A DNA stretch of 48,802 nt from positions 1 through 48,802 of the forward strand of contig JANQFG010000199.1 in NCBI GenBank assembly GCA_028277985.1, written 5' to 3'. Below the pieces are notes generated by a model. It made no database searches. It had not been told where the DNA came from and worked only from the letters and a program-made list of their open reading frames with translations. Shown here in pieces: positions 1 through 7,621 of the stretch; the stretch's first letter is position 1, and each line of letters opens with the position of its first letter. Position numbers and translations under genes: made by a program. The DNA is from a bacterium. GTDB lineage: Bacteria > Desulfobacterota > DSWW01.

Positions 1-281
1 TAACAGGTGGGAACTTGGTATTCTTGATGAAGCCGGGATGATTCCTCCCCCTGTTTCTCTATGATTGAACCGGCTGAGCCGGCCGTTGCGGGTATCGGAG
101 AATCGTATGGTGAACGTCCAGGGTGAGGGCATTCATTGGCAGCTAGCTTGGATCTTCTGTGTAAAACGAAGGTTTACTGGAAAAGCGGGCACATCATACT
201 CTACTGTGTAGTCCGATGTCAACCAGGAATATTCGTATTGAAACGGGGATCAATGGGTACCCCGGCCGGGCTCCGGCGACT

Positions 282-310
282 TTGAGCCGGCTCTTGGTAT
301 GCGTTATATT
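282..310 (+). promoter_or_regulatory. Candidate sigma-70 promoter for the glycyl radical enzyme activase
   Basis: A TTGAGC box (282-287) and a TATATT box (305-310) are separated by exactly 17 bases, 42 bases before the ATG at 352. The spacing is ideal and both boxes match the consensus at four to five of six positions. The rest of bases 1-351 shows no convincing gene. If the promoter is real, the activase is not simply the tail of an operon beginning outside the window. Confidence 0.45.
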
Positions 311-351
311 GATTCTTTACCCCTCCAGACACCAGCTCAAGGAACAGCAAC

Positions 352-1308
352 ATGACATCATCCGGTTCAGGCGACCAGAAGGCGATCGTTTTCAACGTGC
401 AACGATTCTCGACCGAGGACGGTCCCGGCATCCGGACCACCGTCTTTCTCAAGGGCTGTCCCCTGACCTGCCTTTGGTGCCACAATCCGGAGGGCATGTC
501 GCCGCGGCCCCAGCTTCTCTGGTTCGAGACACGCTGCATCGGAGCCCGGGACTGCCTGGATGCCTGCCCGGAAGACGCCCTGGAACTCACCCCGCAGGGG
601 CTTCGGATCGATCGGGAGCGGTGCACGGTCTGTGGTTTGTGCGAAGAGGCATGCCCGGCGGCCGCGCTTGAGGTGATCGGCAAGGAGTGGAGCCTGGAGG
701 ACCTCCTGGTGGAGGTGAAGAAGGACGAATCCTTTTACCGTACCAGTGGAGGCGGAGTGACCTTGGGCGGCGGAGAGCCCATGTCTCAGGCCGAGTTCGT
801 GGCCCCCTTCCTGGAGCGCTGCCGGGCGGAGGGGATGCACACCGCTCTGGACACGAGCGGCATCGCCGCATGGAACCTTTATGAGAAGGTGCTTCCCCAC
901 GTGGACCTGCTCTTGATCGACCTGAAGCAGATGAACCCGGAAAGGCACCAGGAGATGGCAGGGGTGAAGCTCGAACCGATCCTGGAGAATGCCCGCAAGC
1001 TGGGCCGACAGGGCGTGCCGGTCTGGGTGCGCACCCCGATCATCCCGGGGTACACCGACACGATCGAGAACATCCGCGCCGTGGCCCGCATCGTCGCCCA
1101 GGAGATGCCAGACGCCGAACGGTACGACCTGCTCGCCTTCAACAACCTGTGCTCGGCCCAGTACGAGCGTCTCGGCATGGATTTTCCACTCAAGGACGCG
1201 GAACTCGTGCGCAAGGAAGAGATGGAGGCATTCAAGGAGGCAGCCGAGCAGGAAGGCGCTCCGAATGTTCACTGGTCCGGCGCGACGCGGCTGGAGGATC
1301 CCGACTGA
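352..1308 (+). CDS. Glycyl radical enzyme activating protein (radical SAM with ferredoxin insert)
   Basis: This 318-residue protein uses S-adenosylmethionine and a [4Fe-4S] cluster to place the glycyl radical on a partner enzyme. The radical SAM cysteines are C36, C40 and C43. A ferredoxin-like insert follows, with cysteines at 62, 68 and 72 and a clean CxxCxxCxxxC set at 91, 94, 97 and 101. The GGEP motif (residues 140-143) binds SAM. Length and order match the PflA/BssD/HpdA/CutD type with two extra clusters rather than the short PflA. The start is supported by AAGGAA seven bases upstream. No glycyl radical enzyme lies within the window, so the partner must be to the left or elsewhere. The enzyme class is secure; the substrate of the partner enzyme is unknown. 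Confidence 0.92.
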   Translation: MTSSGSGDQKAIVFNVQRFSTEDGPGIRTTVFLKGCPLTCLWCHNPEGMSPRPQLLWFETRCIGARDCLDACPEDALELTPQGLRIDRERCTVCGLCEEACPAAALEVIGKEWSLEDLLVEVKKDESFYRTSGGGVTLGGGEPMSQAEFVAPFLERCRAEGMHTALDTSGIAAWNLYEKVLPHVDLLLIDLKQMNPERHQEMAGVKLEPILENARKLGRQGVPVWVRTPIIPGYTDTIENIRAVARIVAQEMPDAERYDLLAFNNLCSAQYERLGMDFPLKDAELVRKEEMEAFKEAAEQEGAPNVHWSGATRLEDPD

Positions 1309-1402
1309 TGTCGAGGAAGAAAGCGTCAGGTCCCCTCTGCGATGTCAACTCGGGGAAAGAAGCCTTTTCCAGGCAAGTGGCTCGTGACACCCTTTCGAGC
1401 AC

Positions 1403-1720
1403 CGTCATTCCCGCGCAGGCGGGAATCCAGGGGCTTAGGTTGCTCAGGGACTCCTGCTCAACGCCTCCGCGAGGACGAGGTTCGCAGGGGTGTGACAGCG
1501 GCAGGGAGAGGGGCCTCCTCACCGTATTGCGCCGGTGGATCCCCGCTCCCCGCCTTCGCGGGGACAGGCTTCGCCGGATGACGGTCTTCGCGGGGATGAC
1601 AACAGCATCAGGTGCACGTTTCCTGAGTTTGGAAATTGCGAGCCGAAGGCGTGGCAATCTCCAAGCTGAACCTGCAGCGAAGCCCGGGGGATTGCCGCGT
1701 CGCCTACGCTCCTCGCAATA
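1403..1720. repeat. Mosaic of short palindromic intergenic repeats upstream of pepD
   Basis: The 500-base gap before pepD holds at least four repeat units. Bases 1403-1430 are a CGTCATTCCCGC-type unit with an 8-base stem (ATTCCCGC/GCGGGAAT) and a 4-base loop. Bases 1536-1600 hold diverged units of the same family in the opposite orientation (GGATCCCCGC, TTCGCGGGGATGAC). Bases 1635-1662 are a second family (ATTGCGAGCCGAAGGCGTGG and following), and 1690-1719 are a related unit in inverted orientation. The first 25 bases of the 1635 unit recur exactly at 27305-27329. An open frame runs through this region into pepD but only reads repeat sequence. Confidence 0.75.
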
Positions 1721-1808
1721 TCCTCGGTTCTCCCAAGCATTAGGTCTTCCTCTTGTTGTTGCTGCTATTCTCTTCCTCTCCCCAGCGTGCACAGAAGGGC
1801 AGATGCAT

Positions 1809-3275
1809 ATGAATGATATCAAAGAACTCCAGGGGCTGGAGCCGAAACCCCTCTGGGAACACTTCCTCGCGATAAGCCGGATCCCGCGATGCTCCGGGAA
1901 CGAAGAAAAGGTGAGGGACTACGTCCTCGAGGTGGCTGCCCGCAACGGGTGCTCCCACTCGATGGACGCGACCGGAAACCTAGTGGTCCGGAAGAAGGCG
2001 ACGCCCGGGATGGAATCCAGGCCCGTGGTCGTCCTGCAGTCGCACCTGGACATGGTCTGCGAAAAGAACAAGGACACGACCCACGACTTCGAAAAGGACC
2101 CGATCCGGTGGACAAGGGAGGGCGATTGGCTTCGCGCGGACGGCACCACGCTGGGGGCGGACAACGGAATCGGTGTGGCCGCGCAGATTGCGCTGATCGA
2201 TGCGAAGGATGTCGCACACGGGCCGCTCGAGCTCCTGTTCACCGTGGACGAGGAAACAGGCCTGACCGGTGCGACCGGTCTGGCTTCCGACATGCTCGAA
2301 GGAAGGACCCTCATCAACCTGGACTCTGAAGACGAGAACACGATCTACATCGGATGTGCAGGGGGCAAGGACACCGTGCTTTCCCTTCCCCGAGAAACAG
2401 AGCCGATCCCGGCCGGACTGAAGGCTGCATCCATTTGGGTGGGGGGCCTTCAAGGCGGGCACTCGGGCCTGGAGATCGACCGGGGCAGGGGAAATGCGAT
2501 CAAGATCCTTGCCCGATTCCTGGCGAAACAGGGACCCGGCCTGCAGGCGCGGGTTGCCCACATGGCCGGCGGGAACAAGCGAAACGCGATTCCGCGGGAG
2601 TGTGATGCCGTTGTCTTTCTTCCCCCTGACAAGCTCAAGGCCATGAAGGACGCTGTCCGCGAGTTCGAGTCGGTGGTCAAGGATGAGTACAAGGTCCAGG
2701 ACCCGGGGGTCTACGTAAGGGTCGCAGAAGAGGGATTCGATGCGCCCGAAGGGGTCTTGCGCTCGGATGTTCAGGGCCGCCTCCTCGACCTCCTCGTCTG
2801 TCTGCACCATGGCGTGATCAGCATGAGCCCGGACATCCCGGGCCTGGTCCAGACGTCGACCAACCTGGCCGTGATCACCATGGATGAGGACGCGATCACC
2901 ATTGCCACGAGTCAGCGCAGCTCGGTGACGAGCGAGCTCAACGCGGCCCTGGAATCGGTGGCTGCGGCGGGAAGGCTCGCAGGCACGCACGTTCATCACG
3001 GCGAAGGGTACCCGGGGTGGCAGCCCAACCCGGACTCTCGGATCCTCGGCCTCGCAAAGAAGGTCTATCCCTCCCTGTTCGGCAAGGACCCGGAAGTGAC
3101 GGCAATCCATGCGGGGCTGGAATGCGGGATCATCGGCGCCCGCTTCCCCGGGATGGACATGATCTCATTCGGGCCTACCATCACGGGAGCCCACTCTCCG
3201 GACGAGCAGGTGGACGCACCTTCGGTGAAGCGATTCTGGAGACTACTGACTGCAATGCTGGAGAAAGCGGGGTAG
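1809..3275 (+). CDS. pepD: Aminoacyl-histidine dipeptidase (M20C peptidase)
   Basis: This is a cytosolic zinc dipeptidase of the PepD (beta-Ala-His dipeptidase, M20C) family. It splits Xaa-His and other dipeptides. Numbered from the ATG at 1809 it has 488 residues, close to the roughly 485 of E. coli PepD. Metal and catalytic residues are visible: HLD at 79-81, the bridging D118 in LGADNG, and the E148-E149 pair in VDEET. The HxGLE-type histidine and a C-terminal GAHSPDE motif are also present. AGAAGG lies nine bases before ATG1809; ATG1803 is a possible alternative with worse spacing. A longer in-frame reading from 1149 is rejected because it covers repeats and the activase gene. Its neighbours suggest no special role. 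Confidence 0.93.
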   Translation: MNDIKELQGLEPKPLWEHFLAISRIPRCSGNEEKVRDYVLEVAARNGCSHSMDATGNLVVRKKATPGMESRPVVVLQSHLDMVCEKNKDTTHDFEKDPIRWTREGDWLRADGTTLGADNGIGVAAQIALIDAKDVAHGPLELLFTVDEETGLTGATGLASDMLEGRTLINLDSEDENTIYIGCAGGKDTVLSLPRETEPIPAGLKAASIWVGGLQGGHSGLEIDRGRGNAIKILARFLAKQGPGLQARVAHMAGGNKRNAIPRECDAVVFLPPDKLKAMKDAVREFESVVKDEYKVQDPGVYVRVAEEGFDAPEGVLRSDVQGRLLDLLVCLHHGVISMSPDIPGLVQTSTNLAVITMDEDAITIATSQRSSVTSELNAALESVAAAGRLAGTHVHHGEGYPGWQPNPDSRILGLAKKVYPSLFGKDPEVTAIHAGLECGIIGARFPGMDMISFGPTITGAHSPDEQVDAPSVKRFWRLLTAMLEKAG

Positions 3276-3308
3276 GGGTCAAGTGTCAAGACCTGACCCC
3301 TTTCAGTT
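3275..3308. terminator. Hairpin between convergent genes, sharing a 31-base repeat with 6672-6702
   Basis: GGGGTCA (3275-3281) pairs with TGACCCC (3294-3300) across a 12-base loop, and short T-runs follow. It sits in the 27-base gap between pepD and the converging ligase gene, overlapping the pepD stop, where a bidirectional terminator would be expected. Bases 3278-3308 are identical to 6672-6702, so it is also one arm of the larger palindrome at 6636-6694 and supplies the stop codon of the ligase gene. Confidence 0.5.
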
Positions 3309-5024
3309 GGCTTCCGCCTTCAGCTTGTCATTCAGGATGTCTCTCAGCGTCCTGCGCAGGACCTTGTTCACTGCATTCCTGGGAAGAGCATCTACTGTTT
3401 CAAGTCGTTCCGGGTACTTGTATTTTGCAACTCCCTGTTCGTCCAGAAAGGCCACGATCTCTTCCAGGGTGATGGTTTCGTTCGGTTTCGCCACAACAAA
3501 GACGCACGTTCGCTCGCCCAGCCTTTCGTCAGGATAACCGACCGCAGCCACTTCCTGGATCTTCGGATGCCCGAAGACGATCGTCTCCACCTCCTCCGGG
3601 CTGATGTTGTACCCTCCCCGAATAATCAGGTCTTTGCATCTCCCGTGAAACAGGTACTTGTCCCTCTTCTCTCCTTCTATGGAAAAAAGGTCGCCTGAGA
3701 GATAGTAGCCATTCTCATTGAAGGCGTTGGCTGTCAGATCGTCCCTCTTCCAATAGCCACTGAAGATGGTGGGCCCCTTGAAGCACAGCTCACCCGCAAC
3801 CCCCGTCTCGTCGATCACTTCGCCTGTTTCCGTATGTACCAAGCAACTGTCCAGACCCCCGATGACCAGATCGGAAATATTCAGGGTCACCCCTTTCCCA
3901 CCGAACCTTGGGAAGTAGCTTGCCCGGTCCTCCGGGCTCGGGAACAGACGGGGACCGCTAAACAGCGCGATGCCCTCATTGGAGGCAAAGAAGTTCACGA
4001 TGCTGATTCCGAGTTTGTCCTGGTAGTACTTGACCATCCAGGGAGACAAGGGCACCGAGCCCGAAGCAATGGCCTTGATGGAGGTCTTGGCAAACGCCAG
4101 GGCCTGCTCCGACTTGGCGAGCGTATCGAGCAGGGCAGGCGGCATGAGCGTATAGTACAGGTCCTCCTTCATGATCTGCCCCATGAACACCTCGACATCA
4201 AAAGGATGGTGCAGGACGAATCTTCCTCCTGTCATGACCCACGGAACCATCAATCCGCCGATACCGGCCATATTGATCACCGGGAAGGTGCCGTGGATGT
4301 TGTATCCCTTCTCGATCAGCACTCCCTCCACGACAAGCCTGGCAATGGAGATCCAATGATTGTGCGTCCTGGGAACGCCCTTCGGGTCCGCCTCGGTTCC
4401 CGAGGTCCAGCAAATGGTGAAGATATCGTTCGGGCCGGATTGCCTGCCCTCGAAATAGTCGGGTCCCAGGCCGGACTCCACCTCTTCGGAAAGCATCTGT
4501 TCAAGACTCAATGCACTTTCGTCCAGCTTGTCCCCGGCCAGAACGATGTGCCGGAAGCCCGGGTTTGTCTTTCTTAAACCCTTGGCAAGTCCGAGGTGGT
4601 CGTATCCGCCGAACTCCTTGACGGTAACGATACCGACGGCATCCGTCAGCCTGGCGGCATGTTCCATTTCCCGTGCCCGGGCCACCATGGCCAGGGGACT
4701 CGAAATGCCGCCGATCCTCGCGATCGCAAAATAGGTCAGCAAGGCATCTACAACATTGGGCAACTGCACGAGAATCACATCATCCTTCCGGATCCCGAGC
4801 CTTTCAAAGTGTATGGCCAGCCGGTCCATGCACCGAACGATCTGGCTGTAGGTCAGCCGCTTCGCCTCACCTCCTATCAGAGCCGGCCGGTTGTAGGGAT
4901 CCGCAACCGCCTCTGCATCCGGTGTAGCGGCTGTGTTCTTCAGGAGAAGATCGATGATGGTCTCGTTGCCCCACCATCCGTTCCGGGTGAATTCCTGAAT
5001 CTGTTCCTGTGGAACCGGTATCAT
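3303..5024 (-). CDS. Acyl/aryl-CoA ligase (ANL superfamily)
   Basis: This 573-residue adenylate-forming enzyme activates a carboxylic acid with ATP, through the acyl-AMP, probably to the CoA thioester. The P-loop-like A3 motif reads CWTSGTEADPKG near residue 208, GYWKRDD and YLSGDL mark the middle, GRCKDLIIRGGYN is the hinge region, and the C-terminal catalytic lysine is in RNAVNKVLRR. The N-terminal NGWWG stretch and overall form resemble 2,3-dihydroxybenzoate-AMP ligase-like enzymes more than classic FadD, so an aromatic or alicyclic acid is possible. It is the last gene of the minus-strand operon, 19 bases behind the second ligase. Two ligases in one operon suggest two acids, for example substrate and an intermediate. 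The substrate is not readable. Confidence 0.85.
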   Translation of the reverse strand: MIPVPQEQIQEFTRNGWWGNETIIDLLLKNTAATPDAEAVADPYNRPALIGGEAKRLTYSQIVRCMDRLAIHFERLGIRKDDVILVQLPNVVDALLTYFAIARIGGISSPLAMVARAREMEHAARLTDAVGIVTVKEFGGYDHLGLAKGLRKTNPGFRHIVLAGDKLDESALSLEQMLSEEVESGLGPDYFEGRQSGPNDIFTICWTSGTEADPKGVPRTHNHWISIARLVVEGVLIEKGYNIHGTFPVINMAGIGGLMVPWVMTGGRFVLHHPFDVEVFMGQIMKEDLYYTLMPPALLDTLAKSEQALAFAKTSIKAIASGSVPLSPWMVKYYQDKLGISIVNFFASNEGIALFSGPRLFPSPEDRASYFPRFGGKGVTLNISDLVIGGLDSCLVHTETGEVIDETGVAGELCFKGPTIFSGYWKRDDLTANAFNENGYYLSGDLFSIEGEKRDKYLFHGRCKDLIIRGGYNISPEEVETIVFGHPKIQEVAAVGYPDERLGERTCVFVVAKPNETITLEEIVAFLDEQGVAKYKYPERLETVDALPRNAVNKVLRRTLRDILNDKLKAEAN

Positions 5025-5043
5025 GTTTCACCTCAGTATGTGA

Positions 5044-6618
5044 TCATGAAACCATCCTGTCCTGCTCTTCCCAGAATCTCGCCTTGATCGCCTTCTTGTC
5101 CAGTTTGCCGAGGTTGGTCAAGGGAATCTCATCCCAGAATTCGATTGTCTTCGGAGCCACGAGACTGCCTTTGCGCTCTTTGACAAACCGGATCAGCTCT
5201 TCCTCGGTAGCGGATTCGTCCTTGTGGAGCGTCACGATCGCCTTCACCTCTTCTCCCCACTTCTCGTGTGGAACGCCCACCACGGCCGCACCCTTCACCA
5301 TGGGATGTTCGAACAGAACGTCTTCGATCTCCCTCGGGTAGATGTTGAATCCGCCGCTCACGATCATGTCTTTCTTTCTATCGACGATATAAAGGTAACC
5401 CTCTTCGTCCTGTTTCGCTATGTCGCCCGTATGCAGCCAACCATCCCTGATCGTCTCCGAGGTGGCCTCCGGATTCTTGAAATAGCCGTGCATCATGTTG
5501 GCACAACGCACGACGACCTCTCCGGCATCCCCCCGTTTCACCTCGTTCCCATCATCATCCACGAGCCTGACCTGTGTATGAAAGGTCGGCCTTCCGGCGG
5601 AGCTCAGGATTTCCTTTTCTCTTGCCGGGTCCTCGACGATGTGTTCCTCTCGGGACAGAACGCTCATCATCATGGGTGCCTCGGTCTGGCCAAAGAGCTG
5701 GGTCATGACAGGCCCGAACGTATCGAGTGCCTGCTTGAGACGATCGGGAGCGATGGCCGAAGCACCGTAGATGATGTTCCGGAGGCTGCGCAGGTCGTGT
5801 TTCTCGAGATACGGAGAGTCGAGCAGAACATAAATCATCGTCGGAACGAGGAAGACCGCAGTCACACTCTCCTTCTCTATGGTTGACAGGAGCAGCTTCG
5901 GGTCGAAATGATCAACAATGACGACTCGCCCTTTGCGCAAGAGAACGGGCAGCATGAGACACCCGCCGGCATGCGTGAGGGGTGTAGGATAGACAAAGAC
6001 CTCTTCCCAGCCCAATCCCAGTTCCAGCATCTCCATCAGGACGGTGTAGACCCAGGCCCGGTGGGAGAGCATGACGCCTTTCGGTTTTCCCGTTGTCCCG
6101 CCGGTGTAGTAGAGCCCGACCAGGTCTTCCGGATCGATCTCGACTTGTTCGTAAGACGGAGAGGAGGATTCTATGAGGCTCTGGAAATGAAGATGTCCCT
6201 CCATGACGGACCCCGGGTCACCGCCGACGCAAATGAAATTCCTGACCGTCTCAAGATGGGGAATCATCTCCTTCACCCGGGAAGTCATGGACTCATGATA
6301 GATCAGGGTGCTGCTCTCGGCCTGATTCATCATGTAGATGTGGTCGGAGGAACCCAGGAGCACGGCCAGCGGTACGCGAACACACCCGCTCTTCGCAACC
6401 GCGATTTCACAGAAGATGTACTCGGGGCAGTTTGCCATCAGAAAGGAGACGGTGTCCCCTTTCTTCAGGCCGAGTTCTTGAAGGGCGCTCACAAGGCAGT
6501 CTGCTTTGTGGCCCATTTCTTTGTAGGTATACGACTGATCCTTGTAGGTGATGGCAATTCTGGGTCCGTAGAAGTCCACACAACGATCATACAGCTCGCC
6601 GATTGTCCATGCGATCAT
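5044..6618 (-). CDS. Long-chain-fatty-acid-type acyl-CoA ligase
   Basis: This 524-residue ANL-family ligase is of normal FadD-like length. The A3 motif is YYTGGTTGKPKGVM, the ATP/adenine region includes FGQTEAP, the hinge motif is DRKKDMIVSGGFNIYPREIE, and the C-terminal lysine is in LTNLGKLDKK. It would activate a carboxylate to its CoA thioester for the acyl-CoA dehydrogenase encoded upstream in the same operon. It follows the MaoC gene after an 82-base gap filled by a 59-base perfect palindrome, which could lower or insulate its expression. It is not closely similar to the neighbouring ligase at 3303-5024, which argues against a recent tandem duplication. Confidence 0.88.
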   Translation of the reverse strand: MIAWTIGELYDRCVDFYGPRIAITYKDQSYTYKEMGHKADCLVSALQELGLKKGDTVSFLMANCPEYIFCEIAVAKSGCVRVPLAVLLGSSDHIYMMNQAESSTLIYHESMTSRVKEMIPHLETVRNFICVGGDPGSVMEGHLHFQSLIESSSPSYEQVEIDPEDLVGLYYTGGTTGKPKGVMLSHRAWVYTVLMEMLELGLGWEEVFVYPTPLTHAGGCLMLPVLLRKGRVVIVDHFDPKLLLSTIEKESVTAVFLVPTMIYVLLDSPYLEKHDLRSLRNIIYGASAIAPDRLKQALDTFGPVMTQLFGQTEAPMMMSVLSREEHIVEDPAREKEILSSAGRPTFHTQVRLVDDDGNEVKRGDAGEVVVRCANMMHGYFKNPEATSETIRDGWLHTGDIAKQDEEGYLYIVDRKKDMIVSGGFNIYPREIEDVLFEHPMVKGAAVVGVPHEKWGEEVKAIVTLHKDESATEEELIRFVKERKGSLVAPKTIEFWDEIPLTNLGKLDKKAIKARFWEEQDRMVS

Positions 6619-6635
6619 GGCCCGCCCCGGAAATT

Positions 6636-6694
6636 GGGGTCAGGTCTTGACACTTGACAGCCCGGCGGGCTGTCAAGTGTCAAGACCTGACCCC
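6636..6694. repeat. 59-base perfect palindrome inside the catabolic operon
   Basis: Two 29-base arms (6636-6664 and 6666-6694) are exactly complementary around the single base 6665. The element lies between the MaoC stop (6701) and the ligase start (6618). In RNA it would form a very stable hairpin. Its right arm plus eight following bases (6672-6702) is identical to 3278-3308. It could be an intrinsic attenuator, an RNA-processing or stability element, or a repeat pair. No strong T-tract follows on the transcribed strand, so complete termination is unlikely. Confidence 0.9.
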
Positions 6695-6700
6695 TTTCAG

Positions 6701-7150
6701 TTAGACCCTCATATGAAACATCAGCTTGTAGTCGAACACCATCACGGTTTCATCCCGCTGGTTCTTCACCGAATAGCGCCAGACCTGAATCCCTTTGTCG
6801 GGTTTCTTGGTCTTGTGCTGTTCCATGACTTCGACAACGACCGTGATCGTGTCCCCGATCTTCACCGGGGCCAGCATCTTCATGTTGTCCACACCCAGCC
6901 ACGCAACCGCGGAGTCACCGGCAAACCCGGCCATTCCGACCATACCGACGGCCATTCCGAAGATCAGCGGCCCATGGGCGATCCTCTCACCGAACTGTGT
7001 CTTGGCGGCGTACTCTTTGTCCATGTGGAGAGGATAGAAGTCCATGGTCAGGGAAGCCCAGTTCACCACATGGGTCTCTGTCACCGTAATGGAAGCGGTC
7101 GTATAGATATCCCCGACGTTGAAGTCGTCACCATATTTGCTGTGTTCCAT
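6701..7150 (-). CDS. MaoC-family enoyl-CoA hydratase (hot-dog fold)
   Basis: This 149-residue single hot-dog domain protein adds water to a 2-enoyl-CoA. The hydratase-2 signature is intact: D37 and H42 (DFYPLH) with the following FGERIAHGPLI segment correspond to the Asp/His dyad of PhaJ-type enzymes. The same fold is used by ChsH1 and the MaoC half of ChsH2 in steroid side-chain breakdown, where hydratase works beside a DUF35 domain and a thiolase-fold aldolase. Here those partners are the next two upstream genes (DUF35 at 42 bases, then the thiolase-like gene). Hydratase activity is well supported; the acyl substrate is not known. Confidence 0.88.
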   Translation of the reverse strand: MEHSKYGDDFNVGDIYTTASITVTETHVVNWASLTMDFYPLHMDKEYAAKTQFGERIAHGPLIFGMAVGMVGMAGFAGDSAVAWLGVDNMKMLAPVKIGDTITVVVEVMEQHKTKKPDKGIQVWRYSVKNQRDETVMVFDYKLMFHMRV

Positions 7151-7192
7151 ACCATCACCTCGAATCGAACGAAGTTTGCCGGCCCGGGCGCA

Positions 7193-7606
7193 CTACTTCC
7201 GCACCGGCCTGAACTTGGGAAGGGTGAATTCATCATTCAGCTTTTCGAAGGTAACCTCGACGGGCATATCGCATTCCAGTTCGTTGAAATCGCAGTCCAC
7301 CACATTGCTCAACATCTGGACGCCTTCCTCCAGCCGGATGAGCCCGACAACGAAAGGGATGTCGTTCATGAATGCGGATGGGGCATTGTTTTCCACGATC
7401 GAATAGCTGAAGAGTGTGCCCTTTCCAGACGCTTCCACCCACTCGATGTTGTCCGACAGACAGTGGGGGCAAGCAATGCGAGGATAGAAGATGTGCTTGT
7501 CACAGTCCGTGCATTTCTGGAGGATCAGTCTTTCCTCTTTGGCTGCGTCCCAGAAGGGTTTGCCCCAGGGAGTGACCTCAGGAGAGGGTTTTTCAGGAAT
7601 TTCCAT
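7193..7606 (-). CDS. DUF35 (Zn-ribbon/OB-fold) acyl-CoA-binding partner protein
   Basis: This 137-residue protein carries a rubredoxin-like zinc ribbon with cysteines 32, 35, 46 and 49 (CTDC and CPHC), followed by an OB fold. DUF35 proteins act as obligate partners of thiolase-superfamily enzymes: HMG-CoA synthase/thiolase in archaea, BbsA in toluene degradation and the DUF35 part of ChsH2 with Ltp2. The gene sits 15 bases behind the thiolase-like gene and 42 bases before the MaoC gene, exactly the expected context. The protein is probably structural and substrate-presenting rather than catalytic. Confidence 0.88.
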   Translation of the reverse strand: MEIPEKPSPEVTPWGKPFWDAAKEERLILQKCTDCDKHIFYPRIACPHCLSDNIEWVEASGKGTLFSYSIVENNAPSAFMNDIPFVVGLIRLEEGVQMLSNVVDCDFNELECDMPVEVTFEKLNDEFTLPKFRPVRK

Positions 7607-7621
7607 TTTCGTTCCTCCTTC

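Noticed and set aside
1149..1808. In-frame upstream extension of pepD
   Set aside because: It runs through the activase gene in another frame and then through intergenic repeats; the PepD-like sequence begins only at 1809.
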